In this document: piece after piece, positions 1-8,666 of the stretch | Numbering within the stretch: position 1 is the stretch's first letter | Layout of the letters: every line of letters begins with the position of its first letter | NCBI RefSeq assembly: GCF_005405545.1 | Contig: NZ_BJEG01000008.1 | Span: forward strand, 1-64,000 | From: Weissella hellenica | GTDB taxonomy: Bacteria; Bacillota; Bacilli; Lactobacillales; Lactobacillaceae | Length of the DNA: 64,000 nt | Reading direction: 5' to 3' | Notes under the pieces: generated by a model | Told to the model about the DNA's origin: nothing | Databases searched by the model: none | Seen by the model: only the letters and a program-made list of their open reading frames with translations | Program-made: the position numbers and the translations under genes

Positions 1-72
1 GAGGACTTGGTAATCCGAACCTCAAATTACATCAGTTGGTTTAATTCCGACAGAATTAGAACGAGTGTTTAG
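1..72 (+). mobile_element. possible 3' remnant of an IS3-family transposase
   Basis: Frame 1 reads a short tail containing YISWFNSDRIRTS before a TAG at 70-72. This resembles the end of IS3-family OrfB integrases, which often have a Y-I-x-W/Y-Y-N-x-x-R-I segment. The fragment begins outside the window and no terminal inverted repeat is visible, so this rests on one short motif. It would fit the accessory nature of the following restriction-modification island. Confidence 0.25.
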
Positions 73-255
73 AAAAAGATGTGCCATTTATTGACATAGG
101 AGCATTTCAATTTTTTTGAATTGCCCACAAGAAATATGAAAACCATTAATTGCAGATATTTGATCCATTATATTCTCTCCAACTGTTTGATATTAATTCA
201 TATGATAACACAGTTTCATGGTATAATATGAACAAAAAATTAGAAAGAAGATTTC

Positions 256-824
256 ATGAAATCTATAAATATTGATGAAGAAATGAGAACTTACGCAACA
301 GCTGAATCTCAAAAAAGACATACGCATATTAAACATCATTTTGAAGTTACTCATTTTTCAGACGCAGAAAGAGATGAAACAGGTTTTTAGGTGAATTTTC
401 TTGTTGTAAACTTTTAGGAATAGATTGGAAAGCGAACATAAGGGATAATTATTTAACTATTGACCATGGTGATAGTCATTGCAGTAAAGGTATATTTGAT
501 GTGAAAACTGAAACAATTCCAGAAAAATATTTCCAAAAAGTAGTTCCAAAGCAAATTAGCGCTGATCAATACTACGGCTGTCGTTGGATTAATGAGGATC
601 AAGTACCATTATTAAAGAAATATGATATCATTATATTTGGTGCTTTTTGTCGTGAAAATATATCGGAGTGGTATCCATTAGGATGGTTAGAAACTGCTTA
701 CATAACGAAGCATTATCGCATTTCTAGTGGTGATAATTATCATAGAACAGTAACACCTGCTTTGAAAATTAAAACTAGTGATCTAAAGTCAATTGACTTA
801 CTAGTAAATATCGAACGGATATAA
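256..824 (+). pseudogene. frameshifted PD-(D/E)xK-like nuclease candidate
   Basis: An ATG at 256 opens 44 codons that stop at 388-390. One base later in phase the reading continues to 824, so about 189 residues form one protein if a T is restored in the T5 run at 384-388. Across the junction the sequence reads GFLGEFSCCKLLGI, then GIFDVKTE: a G-E-F-x-x-x-K-x-L-G helix followed by a D-x-K strand, the arrangement of many small PD-(D/E)xK nucleases. It ends 4 bp before the HNH nuclease, so the two look co-transcribed. The nuclease assignment is inferred from motif spacing only. An intact downstream part could start at 501 but would lack the helix and the first acidic residue. Confidence 0.5.
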
Positions 825-828
825 TATA

Positions 829-2040
829 ATGATTTCAACTAATGATATTAATGTCTTTTTAAATAGCAATAATTATGATATAAGGAAAAGTGGCAATGCT
901 CGTTGGTTAGATCAAAAAGTTACATATGATGTGTCTTCTATTATCGCGGATTGTGTTTTAAATTACATTGATAGTAACGAAAACAGTGAGTTCACTTCTT
1001 CTGATATCTGGCATAGCGAGTACACGGCTAACAACATCTTGGCAATTTTTAATAAACCAGATGTTAATGAACAAAAAATGAAAAATGAGTACGATAAATT
1101 TTTCAGTCAGCCACTTCTTTTCCTTGCTTCTTCGAAAGTATTAACATTAACAAAAAAGGGTAAAAGAAATTTTTATAAATTAAATAATCGAGATATGTTA
1201 GAGTTCATTGCTGCCAGGGAATATAACTCATTCACTTTTACAACGATGTATATTGAAAAGGTAATGCGTGACAGTGATCTTTGGCCAGAATTTGAAAACT
1301 TTTTTGTAAATCAAGACAAGGACTCTTACAATAAATTAAAAGAAAGCTTTGGAAATTTTCTTCGTGAATACACCCCTATTAATGGTGAGCTGGAACCAAA
1401 TAGAATATTTACTAAAGTCATTAATCCCCTCGCAGTTTCCAGACGAAAATATGGAACAAAAGGTGGCCATATCAGTAAATCAATAATTTCATTATCTGAT
1501 TTACAATATAATCAACCTAACTTCAGAGATTTGCATACTAAAAAACCAAAGGATACGTCTCGGAGCGATTGGGCTACTCAGTTAAATCAATCAGTCAATA
1601 TTTTACGAACAACCTATCAAATTGGAAAAGTTAAAAAATTTCTTCATAACTACAATAAGGAATATCGAAATAATCAATCTGAAATACTAGATAATTGGAG
1701 CGTGGGATCAGCCACACAAATGCATCATATATTTCCAGTTGCGGATTATCCAGAAATTAGTGATGTAATTGAGAACTTAATTGCACTTACTCCAACGCAA
1801 CATTTAACAAAAGCTCATCCCAATAATAATACTCAGCGTATTGATAGATCTTATCAGAAATCGCTTTTGTTAAGTAAATTGGCTAACATAAAAGACAATT
1901 TATCTGGGAAAACACGCCCTAAAATATACGACTTTCAGCAATTCGTAAATGTCGTTGCCACAGGTTTTGATGTGGATTTAAATATTGAAGATGATGACTA
2001 TGAAATATTAATTAACATAATTAATCATTATTATATTTAA
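829..2040 (+). CDS. HNH-family restriction endonuclease
   Basis: A 403-residue protein whose C-terminal third holds an HNH core: QMHHIFP at about residues 298-303, then N316-L-I-A-L, H325 and H330, the usual spacing of the metal-binding beta-beta-alpha fold. The N-terminal 250 residues are not recognised and probably carry the recognition domain. It follows the broken PD-(D/E)xK gene by 4 bp and faces two DNA methyltransferase genes tail to tail, so it is most simply the restriction subunit of a type II system. There is no strong Shine-Dalgarno before the ATG, which may mean translational coupling to the upstream gene. The target sequence cannot be read from the protein. Confidence 0.75.
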   Translation: MISTNDINVFLNSNNYDIRKSGNARWLDQKVTYDVSSIIADCVLNYIDSNENSEFTSSDIWHSEYTANNILAIFNKPDVNEQKMKNEYDKFFSQPLLFLASSKVLTLTKKGKRNFYKLNNRDMLEFIAAREYNSFTFTTMYIEKVMRDSDLWPEFENFFVNQDKDSYNKLKESFGNFLREYTPINGELEPNRIFTKVINPLAVSRRKYGTKGGHISKSIISLSDLQYNQPNFRDLHTKKPKDTSRSDWATQLNQSVNILRTTYQIGKVKKFLHNYNKEYRNNQSEILDNWSVGSATQMHHIFPVADYPEISDVIENLIALTPTQHLTKAHPNNNTQRIDRSYQKSLLLSKLANIKDNLSGKTRPKIYDFQQFVNVVATGFDVDLNIEDDDYEILINIINHYYI

Positions 2041-2053
2041 AGCAGTAAATTGA

Positions 2054-2087
2054 AAAAGGCAAAGTCTAGAATTAGATTTTGCCTTTT
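2054..2087. terminator. bidirectional terminator between nuclease and methyltransferase genes
   Basis: AAAAGGCAAA and TTTGCCTTTT arms with an inner TCTA/TAGA pairing lie exactly between the two convergent stop codons, giving an A-tract/T-tract hairpin usable from both sides. Confidence 0.75.
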
Positions 2088-2090
2088 AGC

Positions 2091-3422
2091 TTATTTATAT
2101 AATCCAAAAAAGTAAACAGAGCTTTTATCAATATTTAGACTCCGAGTGCTATAATTTCTTGCAATTCTATAAAACAGTTCAAACTTTTTACTGCTTAAAA
2201 ATTTTAACTGTTTATCACTGATTTCTGAATTAGTCACTTTTTCGAGTATAGCTACTGATCCATTAACTATTGTGTTTTTGGGCTTTGTAACTACTCTTGG
2301 GTAATAAGTCATGTTGGGACTTAAATACACATCATCACGAGTTAGATACTTTGAAACGGTAAATGTAGATAATTCCGATTCATTGATATAACTGTCATAA
2401 CCTGGTATCTCAGTAAAACCTGAGCCATCGCGGTTGATATTCCGACTTTTTAGCACTCTTATTTCACCACAATCTTTCATAACTGACTTGGTTAACTGCC
2501 TGTCTCGAAAAACTTTAAAGACTCCAAACTCCATATGACTAGCTATATCTTCAAAAAATCTATCTCGATAAAGAAGCCACGAAGGATATTCTTCGCTAGT
2601 CAATATGTCTTGTTTTACAATATTCTGTAATTTTTTTGTTACTGAATATGTGTAGCTTAAGTTTTTTTTCTCTTCGGTACTAATAAATAATGCTATGGTT
2701 TCAATCAATACGCCTTTGAATCCTTTTTCGCCAAAATCCAATATTTTGTTGATAGCAAGCTTACTTATCCGCTTTCTTGTTTCTTTGAAATCAGCATTGC
2801 TTAAAAAATATTTAGGCATTATCATTACAATATTTGATCCGATAAGAGTTGATTGTTGAATGAAAAATCCAGATATATTTGTGGTGATAGTATCGTTGTA
2901 TTTCTTACTAAATTTATCTAATCCTGAAGTACTTGTTAATTTCATAAAAGGTGGATTACCAATAACAAGATCATAGTGCTGTGTGTACTCATTTGATAAA
3001 AAGTCATGAACAGTGTAGTTGATTACTACATTAGCTGGAATATTTCTATATTTATTCAGAGCTTTAGTTAATTCAATACTTTCAGGATCTATATCATTAA
3101 CATCGATAATTAGTTTTTTTGCGTTTACATAGTGATCAATTAAAATTTGAATAAAGTTGCCTACACCAACCGATGGCTCCAAAATATGAATAATTTCTTT
3201 ATCGATATTAGGCAAATGCTGACTAATTAATTCTAGTGTCTCTGGATCTGTATAATAGGCAGCTGTATCTGATCTATTGTTGTTAACCAATTCAGCAATT
3301 CGTGACAATTCCTCAAGGTTTAAATTTTTCGGATTGCCTTTAATAAAATTAAGGACCTCTGTTCTATCCTGTAACTTGTAAGCGGTTATTATTTTTTTTA
3401 GATTGTGATTTTTCGATATCAT
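2091..3422 (-). CDS. N6-adenine DNA methyltransferase (Eco57I/type II class)
   Basis: A SAM-dependent methyltransferase of 443 residues. Visible motifs are AAYYTDP (motif X region), EPSVGVGNF (motif I, SAM binding) and DLVIGNPPFMKL (motif IV, NPPF, typical of adenine-N6 enzymes). The ATG at 3422 is chosen because AAGGA lies 8 nt upstream; an earlier TTG at 3449 has no ribosome site. The start lies inside the end of the C5-cytosine methyltransferase gene (overlap about 59 bp), so the two are translationally linked. Having one adenine and one cytosine methylase with a single HNH nuclease suggests an asymmetric recognition site with a different mark on each strand (inference). Confidence 0.8.
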   Translation of the reverse strand: MISKNHNLKKIITAYKLQDRTEVLNFIKGNPKNLNLEELSRIAELVNNNRSDTAAYYTDPETLELISQHLPNIDKEIIHILEPSVGVGNFIQILIDHYVNAKKLIIDVNDIDPESIELTKALNKYRNIPANVVINYTVHDFLSNEYTQHYDLVIGNPPFMKLTSTSGLDKFSKKYNDTITTNISGFFIQQSTLIGSNIVMIMPKYFLSNADFKETRKRISKLAINKILDFGEKGFKGVLIETIALFISTEEKKNLSYTYSVTKKLQNIVKQDILTSEEYPSWLLYRDRFFEDIASHMEFGVFKVFRDRQLTKSVMKDCGEIRVLKSRNINRDGSGFTEIPGYDSYINESELSTFTVSKYLTRDDVYLSPNMTYYPRVVTKPKNTIVNGSVAILEKVTNSEISDKQLKFLSSKKFELFYRIARNYSTRSLNIDKSSVYFFGLYK

Positions 3423-4785
3423 ATAAAGTATCCTTGATATTTTTGGCAATTTTCTGCATTATTATAGTTGGTACAGCTTCACCAATGCTTTGACGAATAT
3501 TAATTTCATTTTTTTTCAAAAAAATTTCTTTTTCTCGTAAAGACATCGCATTTAAAGTTTCTTCACTCTCCATTGTCCACTTAAACGAAGAAGGAATGTT
3601 CATCATTCGCATTAATTCGCGTATACTAAAAACTCTATCATCTGTGGGGTGCACAGTATTCTGACTAGCCAAAATATCATTTCTTGTATGAACGCATGGA
3701 GCAACAGCGCTCCAACGCTGACGTGTATACTTATCGCCATTTTTATTTACATTTGGAATTAATTCTCCTGTTTTTGACACAGTATGAGGTCTCTTTAATG
3801 GATCTATGTTATCAAAAGCTGTTTCTCCTGGTTTAAGATCTTTAATCCAGTTGCGCATATCAGGACGATATTTTTTAAAATTGTGATATATATCTTTAGG
3901 ATCAACTTCCCCCATTGTCTTCAACGACTTTAAATCACCAATAACATTAAAAAGGTTCTTTTCTGGCTCTTGACTTGGATAAAGTGATTCAATATTTATT
4001 GATTGAGACAAATCTTTTCTAACGCCAATCACCACGGTACGAGTTCGACTACTATTTGCGCCAAAGTTTTTAAAATTAAAAATTTTTGATTCATAAACAT
4101 AATCTTCAGAAAGCCAATCTACAAACGCATCTTTAATCTTTTTTTCTACATCATGATCCATACATTTTGTAGTCATAAATGCTCTAACATTTTCTGCAAT
4201 AAAAAATTTGGGCTGTATTTTTTTTACAATCTCAAGAGCTTCAACCACAAGTGAATTTTTTACAATTGTTCCATCATTTTTTTTATGGTTAGCTACAGAC
4301 ATACCTTGACATGGAGCAGTAAAAATCACAGCGTCAATTTCATTAACAGATTCTTCCTTTTTAAAATAATCAATTGCGTTGTAAAGCTGGTCTTTTGTTT
4401 CATCTTGTGTAATGTCACCTAAAACATAGCCGTTATCATATTTAACTTTATCATTTGCTTTTTGAACATTTAACCGACGTTCTATTAATTCAGAAGTCGC
4501 TACTCCAAGAAATCCCTCTTGTTTAAAACCAAAACACCCTACTCCTGCGGAGCTAAATAAACTAACATAATTCAAGTTATTCACCCTCTTTTTATATTCT
4601 ACAATTTCTTCTAAACTGCAATCCAAACTATCACATATTCTAGCTAGAGCATCCATTGAGACGGTTTCGTTTTTTGATAATCTGGCAAGAGTAGAGTTTG
4701 TTAAGCCAGCTTCGTCTCTTAATGCTGTTTTGTTTAGATGACGACTATAAGCAAGATTCCATAATTTATCATAACAAAATACCAT
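3364..4785 (-). CDS. C5-cytosine DNA methyltransferase with N-terminal HTH domain
   Basis: About 473 residues. Residues 8-66 look like an XRE-type helix-turn-helix (KTALRDEAGLTNSTLARL). The catalytic part follows: YVSLFSSAGVGCFGF (motif I, about 74-88), TAPCQGMS with Cys160 as nucleophile (motif IV, PCQ core kept, Pro-Pro changed to Ala-Pro), ENV near 199-201 (motif VI), SSRTRTVVIGVR (motif VIII) and IGEAVP (motif X). Start set at the ATG at 4785, preceded by GGAGACTGTTG. Fused HTH domains in C5 methylases, as in the SsoII/EcoRII type, often repress their own promoter or control the nuclease gene; that role here is inferred. Confidence 0.85.
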   Translation of the reverse strand: MVFCYDKLWNLAYSRHLNKTALRDEAGLTNSTLARLSKNETVSMDALARICDSLDCSLEEIVEYKKRVNNLNYVSLFSSAGVGCFGFKQEGFLGVATSELIERRLNVQKANDKVKYDNGYVLGDITQDETKDQLYNAIDYFKKEESVNEIDAVIFTAPCQGMSVANHKKNDGTIVKNSLVVEALEIVKKIQPKFFIAENVRAFMTTKCMDHDVEKKIKDAFVDWLSEDYVYESKIFNFKNFGANSSRTRTVVIGVRKDLSQSINIESLYPSQEPEKNLFNVIGDLKSLKTMGEVDPKDIYHNFKKYRPDMRNWIKDLKPGETAFDNIDPLKRPHTVSKTGELIPNVNKNGDKYTRQRWSAVAPCVHTRNDILASQNTVHPTDDRVFSIRELMRMMNIPSSFKWTMESEETLNAMSLREKEIFLKKNEINIRQSIGEAVPTIIMQKIAKNIKDTLYDIEKSQSKKNNNRLQVTG

Positions 4786-4962
4786 CAACAGTCTCCTTTC
4801 TCAAAATACAGAATAAAATTTCTATAAATGCAGAATTAATTATACCATATCTTTGGTCTTATAAATGTTTTCAAAATAAAAAACCGTGCATCAAATTAAA
4901 AGCACAGCATACATCATGATGACATTTAAAATTAAAATATTGTAGACTTATTCATCTAACAA

Positions 4963-5256
4963 CTAGATTAGTAAGCCATGAATCTTTAAATCATCTATTA
5001 GTTCTTTACAATTAATACGACCAGCGATATTACCCACCCCTGCTGTCATATTATCTAGTAAACAATTAGGAACTCCAGTAAAACTAAAAAAATGTATTCG
5101 ATCTTCTGGTCCCCAAGCGTTTTGATTTTGATTATTTTCATGCGTAAAAGCTATATTGGTATTATTAGGATCAAGTAAATAATCAAACGCCCTTTGCTTG
5201 TCAGCCTCTGAATCAAAATGCACCTGTTTCTTTACTCCATAGTCAAGTTTACTCAT
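4963..5256 (-). CDS. small protein of unknown function next to the R-M genes
   Basis: A 97-residue protein starting at the ATG at 5256, chosen because TGGAG sits 9 nt upstream; upstream in-frame starts lack a site. It reads MSKLDYGVKKQVHF... with an Asn/Gln-rich stretch (ENNQNQNAWGPEDRIHFF) and a glycine-rich segment (MTAGVGNIAGRI). No family was recognised. It is transcribed in the same direction as the methyltransferases, about 170 bp upstream of the cytosine methylase, so it could be a passenger or accessory of the island. Confidence 0.55.
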   Translation of the reverse strand: MSKLDYGVKKQVHFDSEADKQRAFDYLLDPNNTNIAFTHENNQNQNAWGPEDRIHFFSFTGVPNCLLDNMTAGVGNIAGRINCKELIDDLKIHGLLI

Positions 5257-5766
5257 AAGCGGTATCTCCATATATCTATTTTCATTAACCAAAACTATTG
5301 TATCACTAAATTAATACAGAAAATTCAAAAATAGAATATAGTTTAAGCACTCATTTTTTAAATGTAGCACGCTAAAATGCATATTTTTAACTTGTTTCTC
5401 TATTTTTTAATAAAGCAAGATTTCACACATATGCTAATTTGCGACATAAGCCTTAGGCGCAACTTATATGCCACTATAAGTGCTCATCTCATCGGTCTTA
5501 TGATTTTCTTCAACACAGTACCAGACTTTTCTCTCTGTACCTGCGCTTGGATTGATCGTTGATAATCATATAAAATTAGGTTATTGAAAATAACTTTGAA
5601 TTTTGATTCTCATTAATAACGTTGTCGAAGGCATTATTTTATCAGTCAAGAGCATATTTGGTTTTCAATGTACTGAAACACAGCTAGTAAATCTAGTTGT
5701 GTTTTTTTCGTGCTGATTTTTAATGTTAATACTTTCTTAAGAAACATGCGTATTTGACAAAAAGAA
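5257..5766. other. AT-rich intergenic stretch
   Basis: No credible gene is seen. Short open frames here lack ribosome sites. The only structures are a hairpin with a T-run at 5676-5708 and, at the right end, the start of a long palindrome (separate entries). Confidence 0.6.
5676..5708 (+). terminator. Rho-independent terminator-like hairpin
   Basis: AACACAGCTAG pairs with CTAGTTGTGTT across a 5-nt loop and is followed by a T-run on the + strand. No gene that it would end is visible upstream, so an unannotated short transcript is possible. Confidence 0.5.
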
Positions 5767-5822
5767 TAAGCACAAGGAATGTTACAGAAGTATTTCAACT
5801 TCTGTTTCACTCCTTATGCTTA
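5767..5822. repeat. 56-bp interrupted palindrome
   Basis: TAAGCA...AAGGA...ACAGAAGT on the left is matched by ACTTCTGT...TCCTT...TGCTTA on the right, with a 6-nt central loop and small asymmetric bulges. There is no following T-run, so it is not an obvious terminator. It sits just upstream of the first antitoxin RNA promoter. Confidence 0.55.
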
Positions 5823-5887
5823 TAAGTTTATACTTTAAGAATAAGCTAAAATTTGGCCATTCTAACCCGTCGTGTTATAATTTATCT

Positions 5888-5993
5888 GTAAAAAAGCCCC
5901 GTGCTACCAACACGAGGCCCAGGTTACTTTAACGGTGACTGACTTAAATATATGTTTAGACCGCCTTGCCAGTCAAAGCATAGGGCGGTTTTT
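5888..5993 (+). ncRNA. type I antitoxin RNA, copy 1
   Basis: Promoter TTGGCC, 17 nt, TATAAT (5876-5881). The predicted RNA opens with a hairpin (AGCCCCGTG...CACGAGGC), has a second short stem around GGTTAC/GGTGAC, and ends in the shared terminator ACCGCC...GGCGGTTTTT at 5960-5993. It converges on the toxin gene 6002-6094 and overlaps the toxin mRNA 3' end, the layout of Fst/par-type loci. RNA ends are estimated from promoter and terminator positions. Confidence 0.65.
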
Positions 5994-6001
5994 AGTTTGT
6001 C

Positions 6002-6094
6002 TCACTTCTTATGGTGGTTGTCAATGTATGTCAACAACGCCAACAAGAAGGTCGCGAACAATATCGCTAAAGACATTGCATCGTGAACAGACAT
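6002..6094 (-). CDS. holin-like type I toxin peptide, copy 1
   Basis: A 30-residue peptide: MSVHDAMSLAIL, a hydrophobic membrane segment FATFLLALLTYI, and the charged tail DNHHKK. This is the layout of Fst/Ldr-like holin-like toxins of lactic acid bacteria, which insert in the membrane when unrepressed. The site AAGGAAG precedes the ATG at a long spacing. Its mRNA would start from a TATAGT box near 6202-6207 and carry a structured leader, as in the two sister copies. Differs from copy 3 at five positions. Confidence 0.8.
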   Translation of the reverse strand: MSVHDAMSLAILFATFLLALLTYIDNHHKK

Positions 6095-6321
6095 TTCTGG
6101 CTGATCTTCCTTTCGTTAGATTCTGGTGTCCATGAATATCATTCAAAGGCATCACTTTCTTCCTACTGGAAAGTCAGCCACCGCCTTTGACCTGTATCAC
6201 TACTATAACATAAAAGGTGTATCAAACACTGATACTATCGTGTTTGATATACTTTTCGTATTGGTCAATAATTGAATTTTAATTTTAAAAATCACCAATT
6301 TGCATCATCGTTTAACCAATC

Positions 6322-6462
6322 TTAAATTTGTTCCGATATATTTAACGCTTCATTTGGAACAAATTGAGAATAGAATTGAATATCTTTTACAGCATCCTCT
6401 ACTTGTCTACGCTCTTTGGCTTTTCGTATTGTTCTTTGTTTTCTTGACTCTTTGTTACTCAT
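6322..6462 (-). CDS. small basic protein, unknown
   Basis: A 46-residue peptide beginning at an ATG preceded by GGAGAG (MSNKESRKQRTIRKAKERRQ...). The N-terminal half is strongly basic, the C-terminal half acidic to neutral. No family recognised. It lies between the toxin-antitoxin locus and the immunity-like gene. Confidence 0.45.
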   Translation of the reverse strand: MSNKESRKQRTIRKAKERRQVEDAVKDIQFYSQFVPNEALNISEQI

Positions 6463-6556
6463 AAACTCTCCATCCTCAAAACAAACCCTTAGACATTTGG
6501 GACAGCCCATTGAATTATGTGAAAGTGATTCGTCACTTCTTGACTAATAATTCATT

Positions 6557-6826
6557 TTAGAACATTCGTAAGCCTAGGCCAAAACCATCCAAAATACCAC
6601 GTTGATTTATCATAGAAATAAGCTTTGTAACAGATGTTGGAACACCTTGATGTGATTTACGGACTACTTTTGAGATTCCCTCAGTAAAACGTGGTATTTC
6701 AAGGCCTTTTAGCTGATTTTTGGCTAATTTTGTCTGATAAGTAGTTAAAAAAATCCCTAATTCACTGTTTTTTCCTACATCATTAATGGCTAAAACGAAT
6801 TGTCTTGATAAATCTTTTTTTCTCAT
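6557..6826 (-). CDS. small helical protein, possible bacteriocin immunity protein
   Basis: An 89-residue, mostly helical, basic protein (RKKDLSRQFVLAINDV ... TKLISMINQRGILDGFGLG). Its size, lack of membrane segments and glycine-containing tail resemble the four-helix immunity proteins of class IIa bacteriocins (EntA-immunity type). No bacteriocin precursor with a double-glycine leader was found nearby, so it would be an orphan immunity gene. The match is by general character only; it may equally be an unrelated plasmid gene. Confidence 0.4.
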   Translation of the reverse strand: MRKKDLSRQFVLAINDVGKNSELGIFLTTYQTKLAKNQLKGLEIPRFTEGISKVVRKSHQGVPTSVTKLISMINQRGILDGFGLGLRMF

Positions 6827-6910
6827 GTTTCGCCCTTTCTTTATGTTTTATATCAATACCTTAATTCTACACCTTTGCATATAACGATTTGTATATTAAC
6901 TCTGTAAAAT

Positions 6911-8326
6911 CTATAAATGCCGTGATAGTGATTCATCGCTAACATTTTGTGATTGTTCAGTCGTAGTATCTTGTAACATCCGATGCATCTGTTGTAGTTC
7001 TTGGCGACTTTGTTTCGTCATCCGTTTTGCAATTTTATTTAATTTACCGACAGGTGCAGGTTTGTGTGGTGTCACCATTTTAGGATTTTCAGGTTGATCA
7101 TTACGTTGTTTAACCTTTTCAAAATTTCCTTTTGCCTGTTTGTGAAACTTACCATCGTTAATCTTCTGATCAGCTTTAAACTGTTCATTAAATTGCCGAT
7201 AAATCCCATTAGCTAACTCTTTACGTAGTCGTTTATCTTGTGCTTCTGACCATTTCTCTTGGCCTTTGTGTTGATTTCCATGCGTTTCTGCCATCATGCC
7301 ATCCATTTTTTGCGCAGTCGATTGAAAGGCTTGGTAATCATCTTTTAATTCATGAGTCAATAACTTATCAATCAGACCATTCATTTGTCGATTAGCTGGA
7401 GCCATTCGGCTTGTATCATCCGTCACCAACGTATCAGTGTTACCAACTTTCCAACGCCCCCGTAAATCTTGTGGTAAGACATCATAAATTTTCTGCAGGT
7501 CCGCCGTGTACTTGTGTGTCCGATCCAGCCTTGTAAAAGAATCTTGTTTAATTTGTGTGCGATAATTTCCTACCGCTTCATAAACATTTGCCCGTTTAAT
7601 TTTCGTAGCGTCTGATTCTATTTCATAACGAAATTTACTTTCAGCTTGGTGCTTTGCTTTAAAATCAATAACACCTTTTGGTTCACCATTTTTAAGTAAC
7701 ATACTAGGTCGCGTTTCTGGTGAAATCTTGGCGAACCAAATGTGCATGTTAAGATGGTCGGTATCTTGGTGCACGGCACCAAACCAAACCACATCATCAG
7801 GACCTTGTCCTAAAGGTTGTGACCCACCTTTTTCAAATAAATCGTGCACAATATGTTGTTCAGCCCGCTTTAATTTATCTTGATCTAATTGCTTTGTTTC
7901 TGGATCATACAGATTATTCTCAACCAACCAATCACCTCGTATTGAGAAGGCCATCTCATGCAAAATATTGCCATTTTCTTGTGCCAAGTTTAGTTTATTT
8001 TCCAGGTTATCCATCTGTCCATCGGTCATATTTAAAGTGTCACTATCAAACAGAGGGTGTTCATCACCCATAGCAGAAAAGCGAGAACTGTAACCAAAAC
8101 TATTACTTGTCTTCTGGGCCTGTTCAGCGTCCGTTATATCTACTAACGCTTGATTATTTTCATCCATCACTTTGGAACTTTTAGCAGCATAGGTACGGAC
8201 TAAATTACCAAACTGTTTACCTTCTTTCGTTGCCTGGGCAGCCGTTGTAAAATGCGTGGGTAATAAAACAGCCCCGGTTTTCTTTTCACCTGTTGCAAAG
8301 TTCGCAAAACCTCCCGTTTTAGCCAT
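6911..8326 (-). CDS. MobP2/MobL-type relaxase
   Basis: A DNA-nicking mobilization protein of about 471 residues. The key motif is VHQDTDHLNMHIWF (about residues 187-200), the three-histidine metal site of Mob relaxases. The region N-terminal to it contains conserved-looking AFSIRGDWL. After about residue 230 the protein is basic and helical, as in relaxase C-terminal tails. Start at the second ATG (8326), which is better spaced from AGGGGGTAA than the ATG at 8332. The catalytic tyrosine was not assigned; Y8-type positions are absent and candidates lie near residue 81. It closes a leftward operon after an RHH protein and a candidate oriT. Confidence 0.8.
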   Translation of the reverse strand: MAKTGGFANFATGEKKTGAVLLPTHFTTAAQATKEGKQFGNLVRTYAAKSSKVMDENNQALVDITDAEQAQKTSNSFGYSSRFSAMGDEHPLFDSDTLNMTDGQMDNLENKLNLAQENGNILHEMAFSIRGDWLVENNLYDPETKQLDQDKLKRAEQHIVHDLFEKGGSQPLGQGPDDVVWFGAVHQDTDHLNMHIWFAKISPETRPSMLLKNGEPKGVIDFKAKHQAESKFRYEIESDATKIKRANVYEAVGNYRTQIKQDSFTRLDRTHKYTADLQKIYDVLPQDLRGRWKVGNTDTLVTDDTSRMAPANRQMNGLIDKLLTHELKDDYQAFQSTAQKMDGMMAETHGNQHKGQEKWSEAQDKRLRKELANGIYRQFNEQFKADQKINDGKFHKQAKGNFEKVKQRNDQPENPKMVTPHKPAPVGKLNKIAKRMTKQSRQELQQMHRMLQDTTTEQSQNVSDESLSRHL

Positions 8327-8666
8327 GTACATTTACCCCCTGTGTTTTAGCATAGCCTGTCAATTCATCATGTACTTCTACCAACGTTTGAAAATCTTTA
8401 GATGGAAAACGAGTAACTGCACGTGCGACATATTTATGATTTGTTGATTTCAAAATTCTTGCACAAGCATGACTGCTTTGTTGGTACTGATCCATTAATA
8501 AATGAGAAAATTGTGCGATCCAATAACTTTTTTGTTGGTACTTCTTATCGATTTCCGTTTCCTGTTCCATCGGCATGTCTTGTAATGCTGCTTGGTCAGG
8601 ATGTAACCAATCTTCTTCATGTAATTTAGCCAAAGCAGATTCTAAATCAAATTGATTATTAGTCAT
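8319..8666 (-). CDS. mobilization-module protein of unknown function
   Basis: A 115-residue protein starting at the ATG at 8666 (GGAG 7 nt upstream), overlapping the end of the upstream gene by 8 bp and the start of the relaxase gene by a few bases. Such tight packing indicates translational coupling. It is soluble and helical (YQQKSYWIAQFSHLLMDQY, FQTLVEVHDELTGYA). No family recognised; a relaxosome accessory role is inferred from position. Confidence 0.6.
   Translation of the reverse strand: MTNNQFDLESALAKLHEEDWLHPDQAALQDMPMEQETEIDKKYQQKSYWIAQFSHLLMDQYQQSSHACARILKSTNHKYVARAVTRFPSKDFQTLVEVHDELTGYAKTQGVNVHG

Noticed and set aside
5377-5562. 61-codon + frame
   Set aside because: No ribosome site, unusual composition (Cys, Phe, Leu rich), lies in AT-rich gap; no protein-like character.
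5935-6135. 66-codon + frame over the first toxin locus
   Set aside because: Runs antisense over the shared terminator and toxin gene; the 30-codon toxin on the other strand explains the conservation.
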